From NCBI GenBank assembly GCA_046328525.1, contig JAXLWK010000006.1:124001-188000 (forward strand): a stretch of DNA of 64,000 nt. The letters are read 5' to 3'. A model generated the notes under the pieces. It saw nothing but the letters and a program-made list of their open reading frames with translations, was not told the DNA's origin and did not search any database. Positions 16,550 to 24,580 of the stretch are shown one piece after another. The stretch comes from JBDHWG01 sp046328525 (GTDB taxonomy: Bacteria > Chloroflexota > Anaerolineae > Epilineales > JAHCIE01). Position 1 is the stretch's first letter; the number at the start of each line of letters is the position of its first letter. Position numbers and translations under genes: made by a program.

Positions 16550-19399
16550 GTGCTATCAAACCCACGTCGGCCCCAAGTCGGCACTGCGGGGGAGTACGCT
16601 TTGGCCGATCACGAGAGCCAGGCGTCCGCGTATTCGGCGGATGATAACCTGATCCCACGGCAGGAGACGCCGGCAGCCGCTGCGGATCGCCGCGCTGGGC
16701 CGAATTCGCTGCTGCTGGTGAAGCTGCGCCCTCCGTCGCTGCCGCCGGATAGCGTGTCGCGGCCTCGCCTTGTCAAGACCCTGAAACGCGCGCTCAACCA
16801 CCCCTTGACCCTGGTTTCGGCGCCTACCGGCTTCGGCAAGTCCACCCTCGTGGTGCAGGCGCTCGCCGAGTTGGACGCCCCCGTCGCGTGGCTCACGGCG
16901 GACGAGTACGACGACAGCTTGCCGCTGTTCCTCGCCTATCTGATTGCCGCCATCCAGCCCCAGTTCCCTGACGCCTGCTTGCAGACGCAGCGGCTCCTCG
17001 AAGCGGTCCAGATGCCGCCCCTGGAGCATGTTTTCGCGTCGCTTCTCAACGAGCTGCAAGCGATCCTGTCCCCCATCATCATTGTCCTGGACGATTTCCA
17101 TCACCTGACAGACCCGGCGATCCATCAGTTCTTCACGACGCTCCTGCGCGTCCCGCTCCCCAACGTTCACCTCGTGGTGATGACCCAGGTGGATCCGCCC
17201 TGGCCGCTGGCCCGCCTGGCGGGGCGGGGGCAGCTGCTGGAGATCCGCGCCGGCGACCTGCGCTTCCGCCGCGACGAAGCTCAGGAATTCCTGAACACGG
17301 TCACCGGCACGCCGCTGCCCGCCGATCGGGTGGAGTCCCTCGTCGAGCAAACGGAGGGGTGGATTGTGGCGCTGCGCCTGGCTGCCCTCGCCATTGCGAG
17401 CGAGACCGACCGCGCCAGCAGCCTGGCCGAGCTGACAACCGTGGACGAGCGCCTTAGCCCGCGCTTCCTGGTGCACGAGGTTCTGGCCCGCCAGGCGCCC
17501 GGCGTGCGGGAGTTCCTGCTGCGCGCCTCGATCCTCGATCGCATGAGCGTGCCGCTGTGCGCCGCGCTTATGCGCGCTTTCGAGGGGGACACAGCCAACG
17601 GCGAGGGCAACAACCGCGTCGAGGCGTTGCTGCGCAACACCAACCTGTTCATTGTGGCGCTGGATGAGACAGGGGAGTGGTATCGGTTCCACAACCTGTT
17701 CCGCGAGCTGATGCGCTACGAGCTAATGACGCAGTGGGACAGCGAGAGCATCGCCACCCTGAACCGCTGCGCCAGCCTCTGGTTCGCCGAGAATGGCTAC
17801 ATCGAGGAGGCGCTGCGGTATGCCCTGGCGGCCGGCGACACCTGCCGCGTGGCGGACATCATGGAGCAAGAGGTTCACACACGCCTGAACCGCGAGGACT
17901 GGCGCGGCGTGGAGCACTGGCTGTCCTTGCTGCCCCCCAACGTGGTGCGCCAGCGGGCGGGGTTGCTGCTCGCGCAGGCGTGGGTCCTCGTCATCCAGGA
18001 CAAGGCGGAGTCCCTGCCGCCGCTGATTGCGACGGTGCAGGCGATGCTGGCCGATCCCGACACAGGGTTGACGGAGGAGAGACGGCGCACGGCGCGGGCG
18101 GAGATAGATGCGATACAGTCGTACAGCTTGTGGTGGCGCAAAGGGCAGCCGGAGGTGTGCCTGAGACACACGCAGGACGCGCTGGCCGACCTGCCGCGGG
18201 ACTACTCATTCGCGCGCAGCGTTGCCATCCAGTATGAGGCGCTGGCCTTGTACGTCAGCGGCTACCATGTGGAGGCCATCGAGCGTCTGCGGCGGGTTGT
18301 GGACGCCCCGGATGAGCCGGCGGCGGTCAAGGCGCGGCCGCTACTGTCGCTCTGCTCGATCTATCGCGTCGCCGGCCCGGTGTACGAGCTAGAGCACGCG
18401 ATCTCGCTCTACTGGAAGATCTCACAGGAACACGAGTTGGTCTTGAGCGGCCTGTGGGCGCGCTATCTGCTGGGGAGCCTGCATTACGAGCGCAACGAGT
18501 TGGAGCAGGCTGTCGAGTACTTCGAAGGGGTGGTCGCGGAGCGCTACCTGGCGCACGTCTTGTGCGCACGGGATGCCCTTCTGGAGCTGGCGCTGGCCTA
18601 CCAGGCGCTGGGCCGCACCCGCGAGGCGAACGGGGCGGCGCGCACGATGGCCCAGTTCTGCCTGGAACGCAGTGTACACAGCGGCCGCGAGAGCCTGGCG
18701 CTGCGGATACGGCTGGCCCTGGCGCGCGGCGAGACGGATGAGGCGGTGCGGGCGGCGGCGCACCTGGGCGCTACCCTCCCGCACACGCCCATGTTCCTGA
18801 CGTTCGTGCCGGCGATCACCCGCACCCAGGCGCTGCTTGCCGGCGGCGGCGCGAAGGAGCGCCAGCAGGCGTTCGAGGCGCTGGCGGCGTTGGAGGGTAT
18901 CGCCGCTGCTTCGCACACGCTGCGCCCGCTGGTGAGAATCCTGGCGTTGCAGGCGCTGGGCCTGGCGGCCGAGGGACGCGAGGCTGAGGCGTTGAAGCCT
19001 CTGGAACGCGCCGTGGGTCTCGCCGAGCCGCTCGGCCTGATCCGCACGTTCGTGGATGTCGGCCCCCCGCTCGCGCCCCTGCTGGAGCGCCTGCTGGAGG
19101 CCGACATTGCCGCCGCCTACTTGCGGCAGATCCTGGCGGTCTTTCCTACGGCATCCCAGCCGCCGCCGCAGCCGACGTTGTCCGGCGTCGAGCCGCTGGA
19201 GCCGCTTACCGACCGCGAGCTGGACATCTTGCTGTTGCTAGGGGAGCGGCTCTCGAATAAGGAGATTGCGGCGCGGCTGCACCTCTCCCCGTTGACCGTC
19301 AAGCGCCACGTCAGCAACCTGATGGGCAAGCTCGGCGTCCACGACCGGCGGGAGGCGGCGGCGAGAGCCAGGGCGATGGGGTTGTGGCCGCCCAGCTAG
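16550..19399 (+). CDS. MalT-type LuxR-family ATP-dependent transcription regulator
   Basis: 949 residues from a GTG start. Order of parts: a variable N-terminus, STAND-type ATPase with Walker A APTGFGKST (residues 91-99) and Walker B IIIVLDDFHH, winged-helix region, a long alpha-helical TPR-like sensor (about 440-850), and a C-terminal LuxR helix-turn-helix (LTDRELDILLLLGERLSNKE, then HLSPLTVKRHVSNLMGKL). This matches MalT, which oligomerises on an inducer plus ATP and activates sigma-70 promoters. Target and inducer are unknown; neighbours on either side are secreted proteins and a phosphatase. Confidence 0.88.
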   Translation: MLSNPRRPQVGTAGEYALADHESQASAYSADDNLIPRQETPAAAADRRAGPNSLLLVKLRPPSLPPDSVSRPRLVKTLKRALNHPLTLVSAPTGFGKSTLVVQALAELDAPVAWLTADEYDDSLPLFLAYLIAAIQPQFPDACLQTQRLLEAVQMPPLEHVFASLLNELQAILSPIIIVLDDFHHLTDPAIHQFFTTLLRVPLPNVHLVVMTQVDPPWPLARLAGRGQLLEIRAGDLRFRRDEAQEFLNTVTGTPLPADRVESLVEQTEGWIVALRLAALAIASETDRASSLAELTTVDERLSPRFLVHEVLARQAPGVREFLLRASILDRMSVPLCAALMRAFEGDTANGEGNNRVEALLRNTNLFIVALDETGEWYRFHNLFRELMRYELMTQWDSESIATLNRCASLWFAENGYIEEALRYALAAGDTCRVADIMEQEVHTRLNREDWRGVEHWLSLLPPNVVRQRAGLLLAQAWVLVIQDKAESLPPLIATVQAMLADPDTGLTEERRRTARAEIDAIQSYSLWWRKGQPEVCLRHTQDALADLPRDYSFARSVAIQYEALALYVSGYHVEAIERLRRVVDAPDEPAAVKARPLLSLCSIYRVAGPVYELEHAISLYWKISQEHELVLSGLWARYLLGSLHYERNELEQAVEYFEGVVAERYLAHVLCARDALLELALAYQALGRTREANGAARTMAQFCLERSVHSGRESLALRIRLALARGETDEAVRAAAHLGATLPHTPMFLTFVPAITRTQALLAGGGAKERQQAFEALAALEGIAAASHTLRPLVRILALQALGLAAEGREAEALKPLERAVGLAEPLGLIRTFVDVGPPLAPLLERLLEADIAAAYLRQILAVFPTASQPPPQPTLSGVEPLEPLTDRELDILLLLGERLSNKEIAARLHLSPLTVKRHVSNLMGKLGVHDRREAAARARAMGLWPPS

Positions 19400-19505
19400 T
19401 CAGGCGGTGGCGGGATGTAGCCCTGGGGATGCCGGCGCATACCCCATGAATGGTACTCTATGGGCCATGCAGGATGGGGCAATGTGCGCTACAATGACAG
19501 TAGAC

Positions 19506-19531
19506 GGGCGCTGACCCGAAGCGCCCTCTTT
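19506..19531 (+). terminator. Intrinsic terminator after the MalT-type regulator
   Basis: GGGCGCT (19506-19512) pairs with AGCGCCC (19520-19526), followed by TCTTT. A second weaker hairpin with a T-rich tail follows near 19549-19590. Confidence 0.6.
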
Positions 19532-19665
19532 ACAACGTGAGTGGCCGACCCTGGTGAGTGAGGCGCCAGGGGCCGGTTTTCTCTCTACAGGCGGCGCTCC
19601 CTCCCCTGCTTCTTGCTTCATCCTACCCCGCAGGGCGGAGCGCCGCCGTGTGTTTTGCATGCTGT

Positions 19666-21471
19666 TCACCGACTGATGAGCGGCAGGTGCAGCCGCGGCC
19701 CTGGCGTCGGCGTGCGTGTTGGCGTGCCGGTGATCGTCGGTGTCGCTGTTACCGTGGGCGTTCGCGTCACTGTGGGCGTCGCCGTCACCGTGGGCGTCCG
19801 CGTGGCCGTGGGCGTCCGCGTGACCGTGGCCGTCGCCGTCGGTGTCGCCGTCGCCGTCGCTGTCGCCGTGGCTGTGGGCGTGACGTTCAGATTGAACGGG
19901 AGCGAGAACTCCGACGTGTTGCCGTGGGTGTCCGTGGCTGTGGCCGTCAGGAACGGCCCCGCCAGCCCCGACACCTTCGACATGGCCCACAGCCCTTCCG
20001 CGTTAGCGCCCGCAATCCCCTCAAAGACCGCGCCCTCGTCCCCTGCATCGGAGAACACCTCGATCAGGCATCCCGCGCAGGCTGAGCCAGACACTTGCGT
20101 TGTCGTCGCGCTGGTGATCGTCGGCGCGGCAAGCTCGGCGTTTCCACCCCGCACCGTCGCGATCCCCTTGCCGCCGTTCTGGGTGATGCGGTTGCTGGCG
20201 AGGGTGTTGCCGACCGTGCTGGTGAGGCTGCCCGCACCGTCCACCAGGATGCCGTGCGACGCGTTGAAGGCGATCAGGTTGTCTGTCCCGACGTAGTTGT
20301 CGCCTGGCCCGCCAATCAGCGAGACGCCGTAGCGGCCATTGGCGAGACTGCCCGCGCCGGTCGCGTTTACGCCGATCTTGTTGTGTCGGGCGGCGTTGCC
20401 GTTCGTATCGGCGTCGGTGAAGCTGATGCCGTCCCAGATGTTCCCGGCGATGAGGTTATAGTCAATGACGTTGTTACGCGCCCCTTTCTCCACGACCACG
20501 CCGCTGTAGTGGTTGGGGACGGGCGCGAGGCCGCCGGCGTCGGTTCCGATGCGGTTGTTGAGGATGCTGTTGCCGGTTGTCGCGCTGCCCGAGATGCGAA
20601 TCCCGTTTCCCCGATTGCCCGACACGAGGTTATGGTCTATGGTGTTGCCCTCGGCGCCGTTGATGACGAGAATGCCGTCATAGTTGTTCCCCGGCGCCGC
20701 CTGGCCCGTCGCGTCCGTCCCGACGTAGTTGTCGGCGATGACGCTATCGGCGCGGGCCACCCAGATGGCGTAGGCGAAGTGGTAGATCGCCAGCCCACGC
20801 AGGGTGTTCGCGCTGCCGAGCCAGAAGCCAGAGTACCCCTCAGCCCCCATCGTCCCGCCGTCAATCGCAACCTCCGGGCCGAGTGGGTTCGTGTCGCCCT
20901 GGTGCGCCGTCTGCGTTGTGGCGTCTATGGTGGTCTCGTTGGCGAGCGTTGGCAGGGGCGCGGTGGCGAGGATCGTCCAGATGCCGCTGGCGGCGTTGTA
21001 CCCCGGCGCGGTTTTGGGAATGTTGAACTCTATGACGTCAGGACCTGAGCGCTGGCTGGCCGTCATCGCTTCGCGCAGCGAGCAGTGCGCGGCATTGCAG
21101 ACGCCGTCGTCGTTATCGTCCGTCGTGTTGACGGTCAGGCGCGGGCCGGGCGTGGCTGTCGTCGTCGGCGTGGGCGTGCGGGTGGGGGTGGCGGTCCGGG
21201 TCGGCGTAGGTGTCCCGGTGGGGCCGCCGGCCGCCTCCGGAATCGTCCAGAACCCGGCGTTCAACTGGTAGCGCGTGTTCCCGGCCGATGCTGTGAGCGG
21301 CTGGCCCGCGCTGCCGTCAAGCCTGTAGGCCAGGGATTGCGCGTGTCCACCGCCGCCCGCGATCACTCGCCACGTAAGGTCGTAGCCGGCTGCCGCGCCA
21401 GCCACCGACCAGGACAGAATCAGGCAGGCGAGCAGGACGCTGCTGATTTGGAGGACTCTCCGCCGCTGCAT
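19666..21471 (-). CDS. Secreted parallel beta-helix protein with CSLREA domain and C-terminal LPLI tail
   Basis: 601 residues. A signal peptide (about 1-28) is followed by a short repeat ending YQLNAGFW, a Thr/Pro linker, and a CSLREA motif (DDGVCNAAHCSLREAMTASQ). Right-handed beta-helix repeats rich in GNRIG/NNRIG/DNYVGTDATG run to about residue 450, then a bacterial Ig-like stretch, a long TATATPT-type linker and the terminal GPRLHLPLISR. Such proteins are exported surface or extracellular proteins of unknown ligand. The next gene on the same strand lies ten bases upstream of its start, so the two are probably co-expressed. The TPT linker is a simple-sequence repeat and may vary in length. 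Confidence 0.8.
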   Translation of the reverse strand: MQRRRVLQISSVLLACLILSWSVAGAAAGYDLTWRVIAGGGGHAQSLAYRLDGSAGQPLTASAGNTRYQLNAGFWTIPEAAGGPTGTPTPTRTATPTRTPTPTTTATPGPRLTVNTTDDNDDGVCNAAHCSLREAMTASQRSGPDVIEFNIPKTAPGYNAASGIWTILATAPLPTLANETTIDATTQTAHQGDTNPLGPEVAIDGGTMGAEGYSGFWLGSANTLRGLAIYHFAYAIWVARADSVIADNYVGTDATGQAAPGNNYDGILVINGAEGNTIDHNLVSGNRGNGIRISGSATTGNSILNNRIGTDAGGLAPVPNHYSGVVVEKGARNNVIDYNLIAGNIWDGISFTDADTNGNAARHNKIGVNATGAGSLANGRYGVSLIGGPGDNYVGTDNLIAFNASHGILVDGAGSLTSTVGNTLASNRITQNGGKGIATVRGGNAELAAPTITSATTTQVSGSACAGCLIEVFSDAGDEGAVFEGIAGANAEGLWAMSKVSGLAGPFLTATATDTHGNTSEFSLPFNLNVTPTATATATATATPTATATVTRTPTATRTPTVTATPTVTRTPTVTATPTITGTPTRTPTPGPRLHLPLISR

Positions 21472-21481
21472 GGCGCACCCC

Positions 21482-23173
21482 CTACTGCCGCGCCAGCAGC
21501 ACCCACAGCAGCCCGCCGCTGCTCGGCGCTGGCTCTAGGGCGTAGCCGACGACGCGAGACGGCGAGCCGGATGGCCCCAGCGCGCGCGCCCAGGCGCTCT
21601 CACTGGTTAGCGCGACCGGGTCGCCGACGTTGAGGCCAACCGTCACCTCGACCTTGACCCTCGCCATGCCCTGGTACACGACCACCAGGGTGTCGCCCTT
21701 GGCGGCTGCCTCCTCGGTCAGATAGCCGTCCTGGATGACGTCACCGGCCGCGTTGACCGTGCCGCCGGCATAGCGGCCCCGCGCCGCGCCGAGTACGGCG
21801 CCCGGCGCGCCGCTGCTCGCCCGCCGCACCGCCACGACAGGGACGCCGACGCCGGGTGTCAGGGATGGCGCGAGGCCGGCGATGGTGACAACGTCGCCCG
21901 GCGCGATCGCTTCGCTGCCGCTGTTGACGGCAATCAGCGCCATGCTACAGCCGACGCAGTTCCCGCCGACAAAGAGGTTGTCGTTCGTGTACAGGCCGTA
22001 TCCCCCGGTCTGGGTGCTATTCCCGAACACACCCGTCGTGCCCGAGCCGTACACGCCGCGGCTGCTCGTGCTTAGCCCATACACGCCGTAGTTGGTGTCG
22101 CTCGAACCGTACACGCCGTAGCTGCTGGCGCTGTCGCCATACACGCCGCGGCCACTTGTGCTCGACCCATACACCCCGCTGCTGCTGGCGCTGGTTCCGC
22201 TGACGCCATAGCCGCTGGCGCTGCGGCCGGTGACGCCCATCGCGCCCTCGCCGCTCACACCCGGGCCGAGATGGCTCGTGCCTTTGACGCCAATCTCGCC
22301 ATCGCCGATCACCCCTGTGCCGAAGGTGGAGTGGCCGTACACACCGACGGATGAGTAGTCGTCGGCGAAGCCGGTCACACCGCGCGCCCCCCGCGCCGTG
22401 GCGATGCCGACGATCCCGGTCAGGACGCCGCTGGCCTCGATGCCGCGCTGGCCGGTGGCATGGATCGCCAGCCCGCCGGCGTTGTTGGCTTCGACGCCGA
22501 TGCCGCCGGCGCTCGTTCCCAGCACACCGATGCCGGTTGTGCTGTCGCCGCGCACGCCGACCTGCCCTTCGCCTTTCACGCCCACGTCACCTTCGGCGCT
22601 CAGGCCGGTCATGCCACTGGCCTCCACACCGATGGCGGATCCCTGGACCTTGAGGGCGGTTCCGAGGCCGGTATTGGTGACGGTGAGGACGGCGGTCGCG
22701 CTGAGGGCTTCGATGCGCGCGCCTGGCCGCAAGCTGAGGGCATACGGTACGGCCAGGATCTGCTGGCGCGGCGAGAGCCACTGGCCGTTGACCTGGATGG
22801 CGAGCCACAGGGCCTGGCCGTACACCCCGTTCTGGGGCAGGGGCAACTGCACGGTGAACAGGCCGGCGCGCACCGGGACGCTGCCTAGAACAATGTCGCT
22901 GCCGACCTGGCCGCCGCCGACGTCGCTGGTCCAGAACTGAAACAGCATATCGTAGGCGCCGTTCAGGGGGCTGCCGGTCAGGTCGGTGACCCGCCCCTGG
23001 TAGCTGATGCTGCTGGGAACCGTCGCCGGCGGCGCAGCCACCTCCTGCGGCGCGTCAGGCGCTTGCGCGGTCGGCCCGGCGGCCGCCGACTGGACGACGA
23101 GCGCCGCGATGACAATCAACACAGTGGGGACTACCGACATCTTTAGACGCTTCCGCGCGCGGTGGGTTAGCAT
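21482..23173 (-). CDS. Secreted repeat protein with tail-fibre-like GVYG repeats
   Basis: 563 residues from the ATG whose complement ends at 23173 (AAGGA upstream). A longer in-frame reading adds 48 residues without a signal-like start. After an export signal come a beta domain (SISYQGRVTDLTGSPLNGAY to ILAVPYALSLRPGA), seen in many phage-tail-like and surface proteins, and then about 20 short glycine repeats of the type GVYGSSTSGRGVYGDSASS. The C-terminal domain (GDVVTIAGLAP to VVGYALEPAPSSG) resembles the end domain found on such repeat fibres. Probably a trimeric fibre at the cell surface; this is inference from the repeat pattern. Confidence 0.7.
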   Translation of the reverse strand: MLTHRARKRLKMSVVPTVLIVIAALVVQSAAAGPTAQAPDAPQEVAAPPATVPSSISYQGRVTDLTGSPLNGAYDMLFQFWTSDVGGGQVGSDIVLGSVPVRAGLFTVQLPLPQNGVYGQALWLAIQVNGQWLSPRQQILAVPYALSLRPGARIEALSATAVLTVTNTGLGTALKVQGSAIGVEASGMTGLSAEGDVGVKGEGQVGVRGDSTTGIGVLGTSAGGIGVEANNAGGLAIHATGQRGIEASGVLTGIVGIATARGARGVTGFADDYSSVGVYGHSTFGTGVIGDGEIGVKGTSHLGPGVSGEGAMGVTGRSASGYGVSGTSASSSGVYGSSTSGRGVYGDSASSYGVYGSSDTNYGVYGLSTSSRGVYGSGTTGVFGNSTQTGGYGLYTNDNLFVGGNCVGCSMALIAVNSGSEAIAPGDVVTIAGLAPSLTPGVGVPVVAVRRASSGAPGAVLGAARGRYAGGTVNAAGDVIQDGYLTEEAAAKGDTLVVVYQGMARVKVEVTVGLNVGDPVALTSESAWARALGPSGSPSRVVGYALEPAPSSGGLLWVLLARQ

Positions 23174-23617
23174 GGCAGGTATCCTTCTGGCTGTCCGCCG
23201 GCCCGCGCGGCGATGGGGCGGCGGCCGTCGGCAGACGGCGCGAAACAAACAGGGCGGATGGGCCATATCCGCCCATCCGCCCGTTATGGCCCGACCCTCA
23301 GCGTTGGAGGCGACCACGACACTATGCGTCTACTCCAACTCTATCCCCATCATACACCTGGGATACGTCTTAAGGATGGTAATAGGTCCACCTGCGGTTA
23401 AGGTTTGACCACGATTGTCGGGTGTTCCGGCGGATATGCGCCGTGGCCCATAAGGGGCGTCCACTGTGTAGCCAGTGTGTAGCCAATGTGTAGCCAGCGC
23501 CGTGATATACTGGATAGAGGACGAGACGGCGCTGGGGCGCGTACCTGCTGGATTAGCGCGCTAGAAGCGCTGTCTCGATAGGGTGGGGCGACGCTCGTTC
23601 CCACCAAGGAAGGCGCA
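23174..23617. other. Intergenic region of about 440 bp
   Basis: It separates the divergently read fibre gene and the small membrane protein gene. Apart from the 11-bp tandem repeats at 23465-23497 and the promoter-like TATACT at 23506-23511, nothing was recognised. Confidence 0.5.
23465..23511 (+). promoter_or_regulatory. Three 11-bp direct repeats before a -10-like hexamer
   Basis: TGTGTAGCCAR occurs three times head to tail (23465-23497), followed eight bases later by TATACT (23506-23511). One-turn phasing across the -35 position is the layout used by OmpR/PhoB-type activators. No good -35 hexamer is visible, which fits an activated promoter for the gene at 23618. Confidence 0.45.
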
Positions 23618-24082
23618 ATGAACAGGCGCTCGTTCATGCTGGCGGCGCTCATTGCGGGCGCAGCCATTGGCGCGCTCGGCAATCTGCCGCTGTTCAATCT
23701 CATCAACTGCTTCCTCTGCATCTGGGTATGGGTCGGTGGTTTCCTGGCGGTCTACCTCTACCGCCGCTTCGAGCACGGCGTGTCCGTGTTGTCGCCGGGC
23801 CAGGGGGCGGGCGTCGGCGCGCTCGCGGGGCTAATCGGCGCATTCGTCGGGATCGTTGTGTACAGCCTCACGAGCTTCATCTCGGCGCCTCTGTTCGGGG
23901 CTGTCGAACGCGCCCTTCAGATCGAGGGCGATGTGCCATTCCAGTCCGGCGTGGCGGGCGTGCCGGAGATCATCGGATCGGCGCTCGTCTTTCTGCTCCT
24001 CGATGTCGTGCTGTACCCGCTTTTCGGCGCGATCAGCGGCCTCATCGCCGCCAGCATGGGGACGAAGCCAGCGCCGGCATGA
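23618..24082 (+). CDS. Small integral membrane protein of unknown function
   Basis: 154 residues with AAGGA upstream of the ATG. Four hydrophobic segments: about 7-26, 28-48, 64-88 and 113-145, with glycine-rich helix faces such as GAGVGALAGLIGAFVGIVV. There are no charged catalytic motifs. It resembles DUF-type membrane proteins common in this phylum that have no assigned role. Convergent with dodecin across a hairpin at 24110-24152. Confidence 0.65.
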   Translation: MNRRSFMLAALIAGAAIGALGNLPLFNLINCFLCIWVWVGGFLAVYLYRRFEHGVSVLSPGQGAGVGALAGLIGAFVGIVVYSLTSFISAPLFGAVERALQIEGDVPFQSGVAGVPEIIGSALVFLLLDVVLYPLFGAISGLIAASMGTKPAPA

Positions 24083-24180
24083 GCCGTCTCGTGCCTGGGC
24101 AATACGCGACCCCATCGGCGTTGCGGGCGCGAAGCCAGCGACGCCGATGGGGCGCTGCGTGCGGGACGCAGATGAGACGG
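24083..24180. terminator. Long palindrome between convergent genes
   Basis: An inner 12-bp perfect stem pairs CCCCATCGGCGT (24110-24121) with ACGCCGATGGGG (24141-24152). Outer arms CCGTCTC and GAGACGG lie near 24083 and 24174. It may end transcription from both sides; no U-tract follows, so it may instead be another interspersed palindrome. Confidence 0.45.
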
Positions 24181-24188
24181 GGGCGCGG

Positions 24189-24404
24189 CTAGCTGCCGCC
24201 CTCATACTTGAAGGAGACCTTCACCTTCGCGCGGTAGGCGATAACCTTGCCGTTCTCGATCTGCATGTCCAGCTCGACGACCTCGGCGATACGCAGGTCG
24301 CGCAGGCTCTGCGCCGCGCGCTCGACGGCGGCGGCGGCCGCCTTCTCCCACGAATCGGGGCTGGTGCCAACCAGCTCAATGACTTTGTACACGCTCTCGG
24401 CCAT
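24189..24404 (-). CDS. Dodecin
   Basis: 71 residues, the usual length. Starts MAESVYKVIELVGTS and continues SWEKAAAAAVERAAQSL, LDMQIENGKVIAYRAKVKVS, the beta-alpha-beta-beta pattern of dodecins. These form hollow dodecamers that store or buffer flavins. The ATG with AAGGAG upstream was preferred over a 30-residue longer reading. It is divergent from hyuA, and their promoter hexamers form an inverted pair. Confidence 0.92.
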   Translation of the reverse strand: MAESVYKVIELVGTSPDSWEKAAAAAVERAAQSLRDLRIAEVVELDMQIENGKVIAYRAKVKVSFKYEGGS

Positions 24405-24469
24405 GTCGCACTCCTTTGTGCCTGCTTGGGTGGACTCACAACGCTGGAACAAGCTCGTTGAGCCTGACT

Positions 24470-24543
24470 CAAGTATACAGAATTCCCAGGCCACTATCGT
24501 TGAGAAATCGCAACTATATTAGACACAAAGTCGTGTATACTTG
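24470..24543. promoter_or_regulatory. Divergent promoter region with perfect inverted repeat
   Basis: CAAGTATACA (24470-24479) and TGTATACTTG (24534-24543) are a perfect 10-bp inverted repeat, each containing the -10-like hexamer TATACT read outward toward dodecin or hyuA. Good -35 hexamers are not evident. One regulator may bind both arms. Confidence 0.45.
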
Positions 24544-24580
24544 CCAGTGATCACCGGCGCACTTCCCTGGGACACGACTC

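Noticed and set aside
19666..19900. Regular GTGGGCGT-type repeats considered as a microsatellite or origin
   Set aside because: They encode the TPTATAT linker of the secreted protein on the minus strand.
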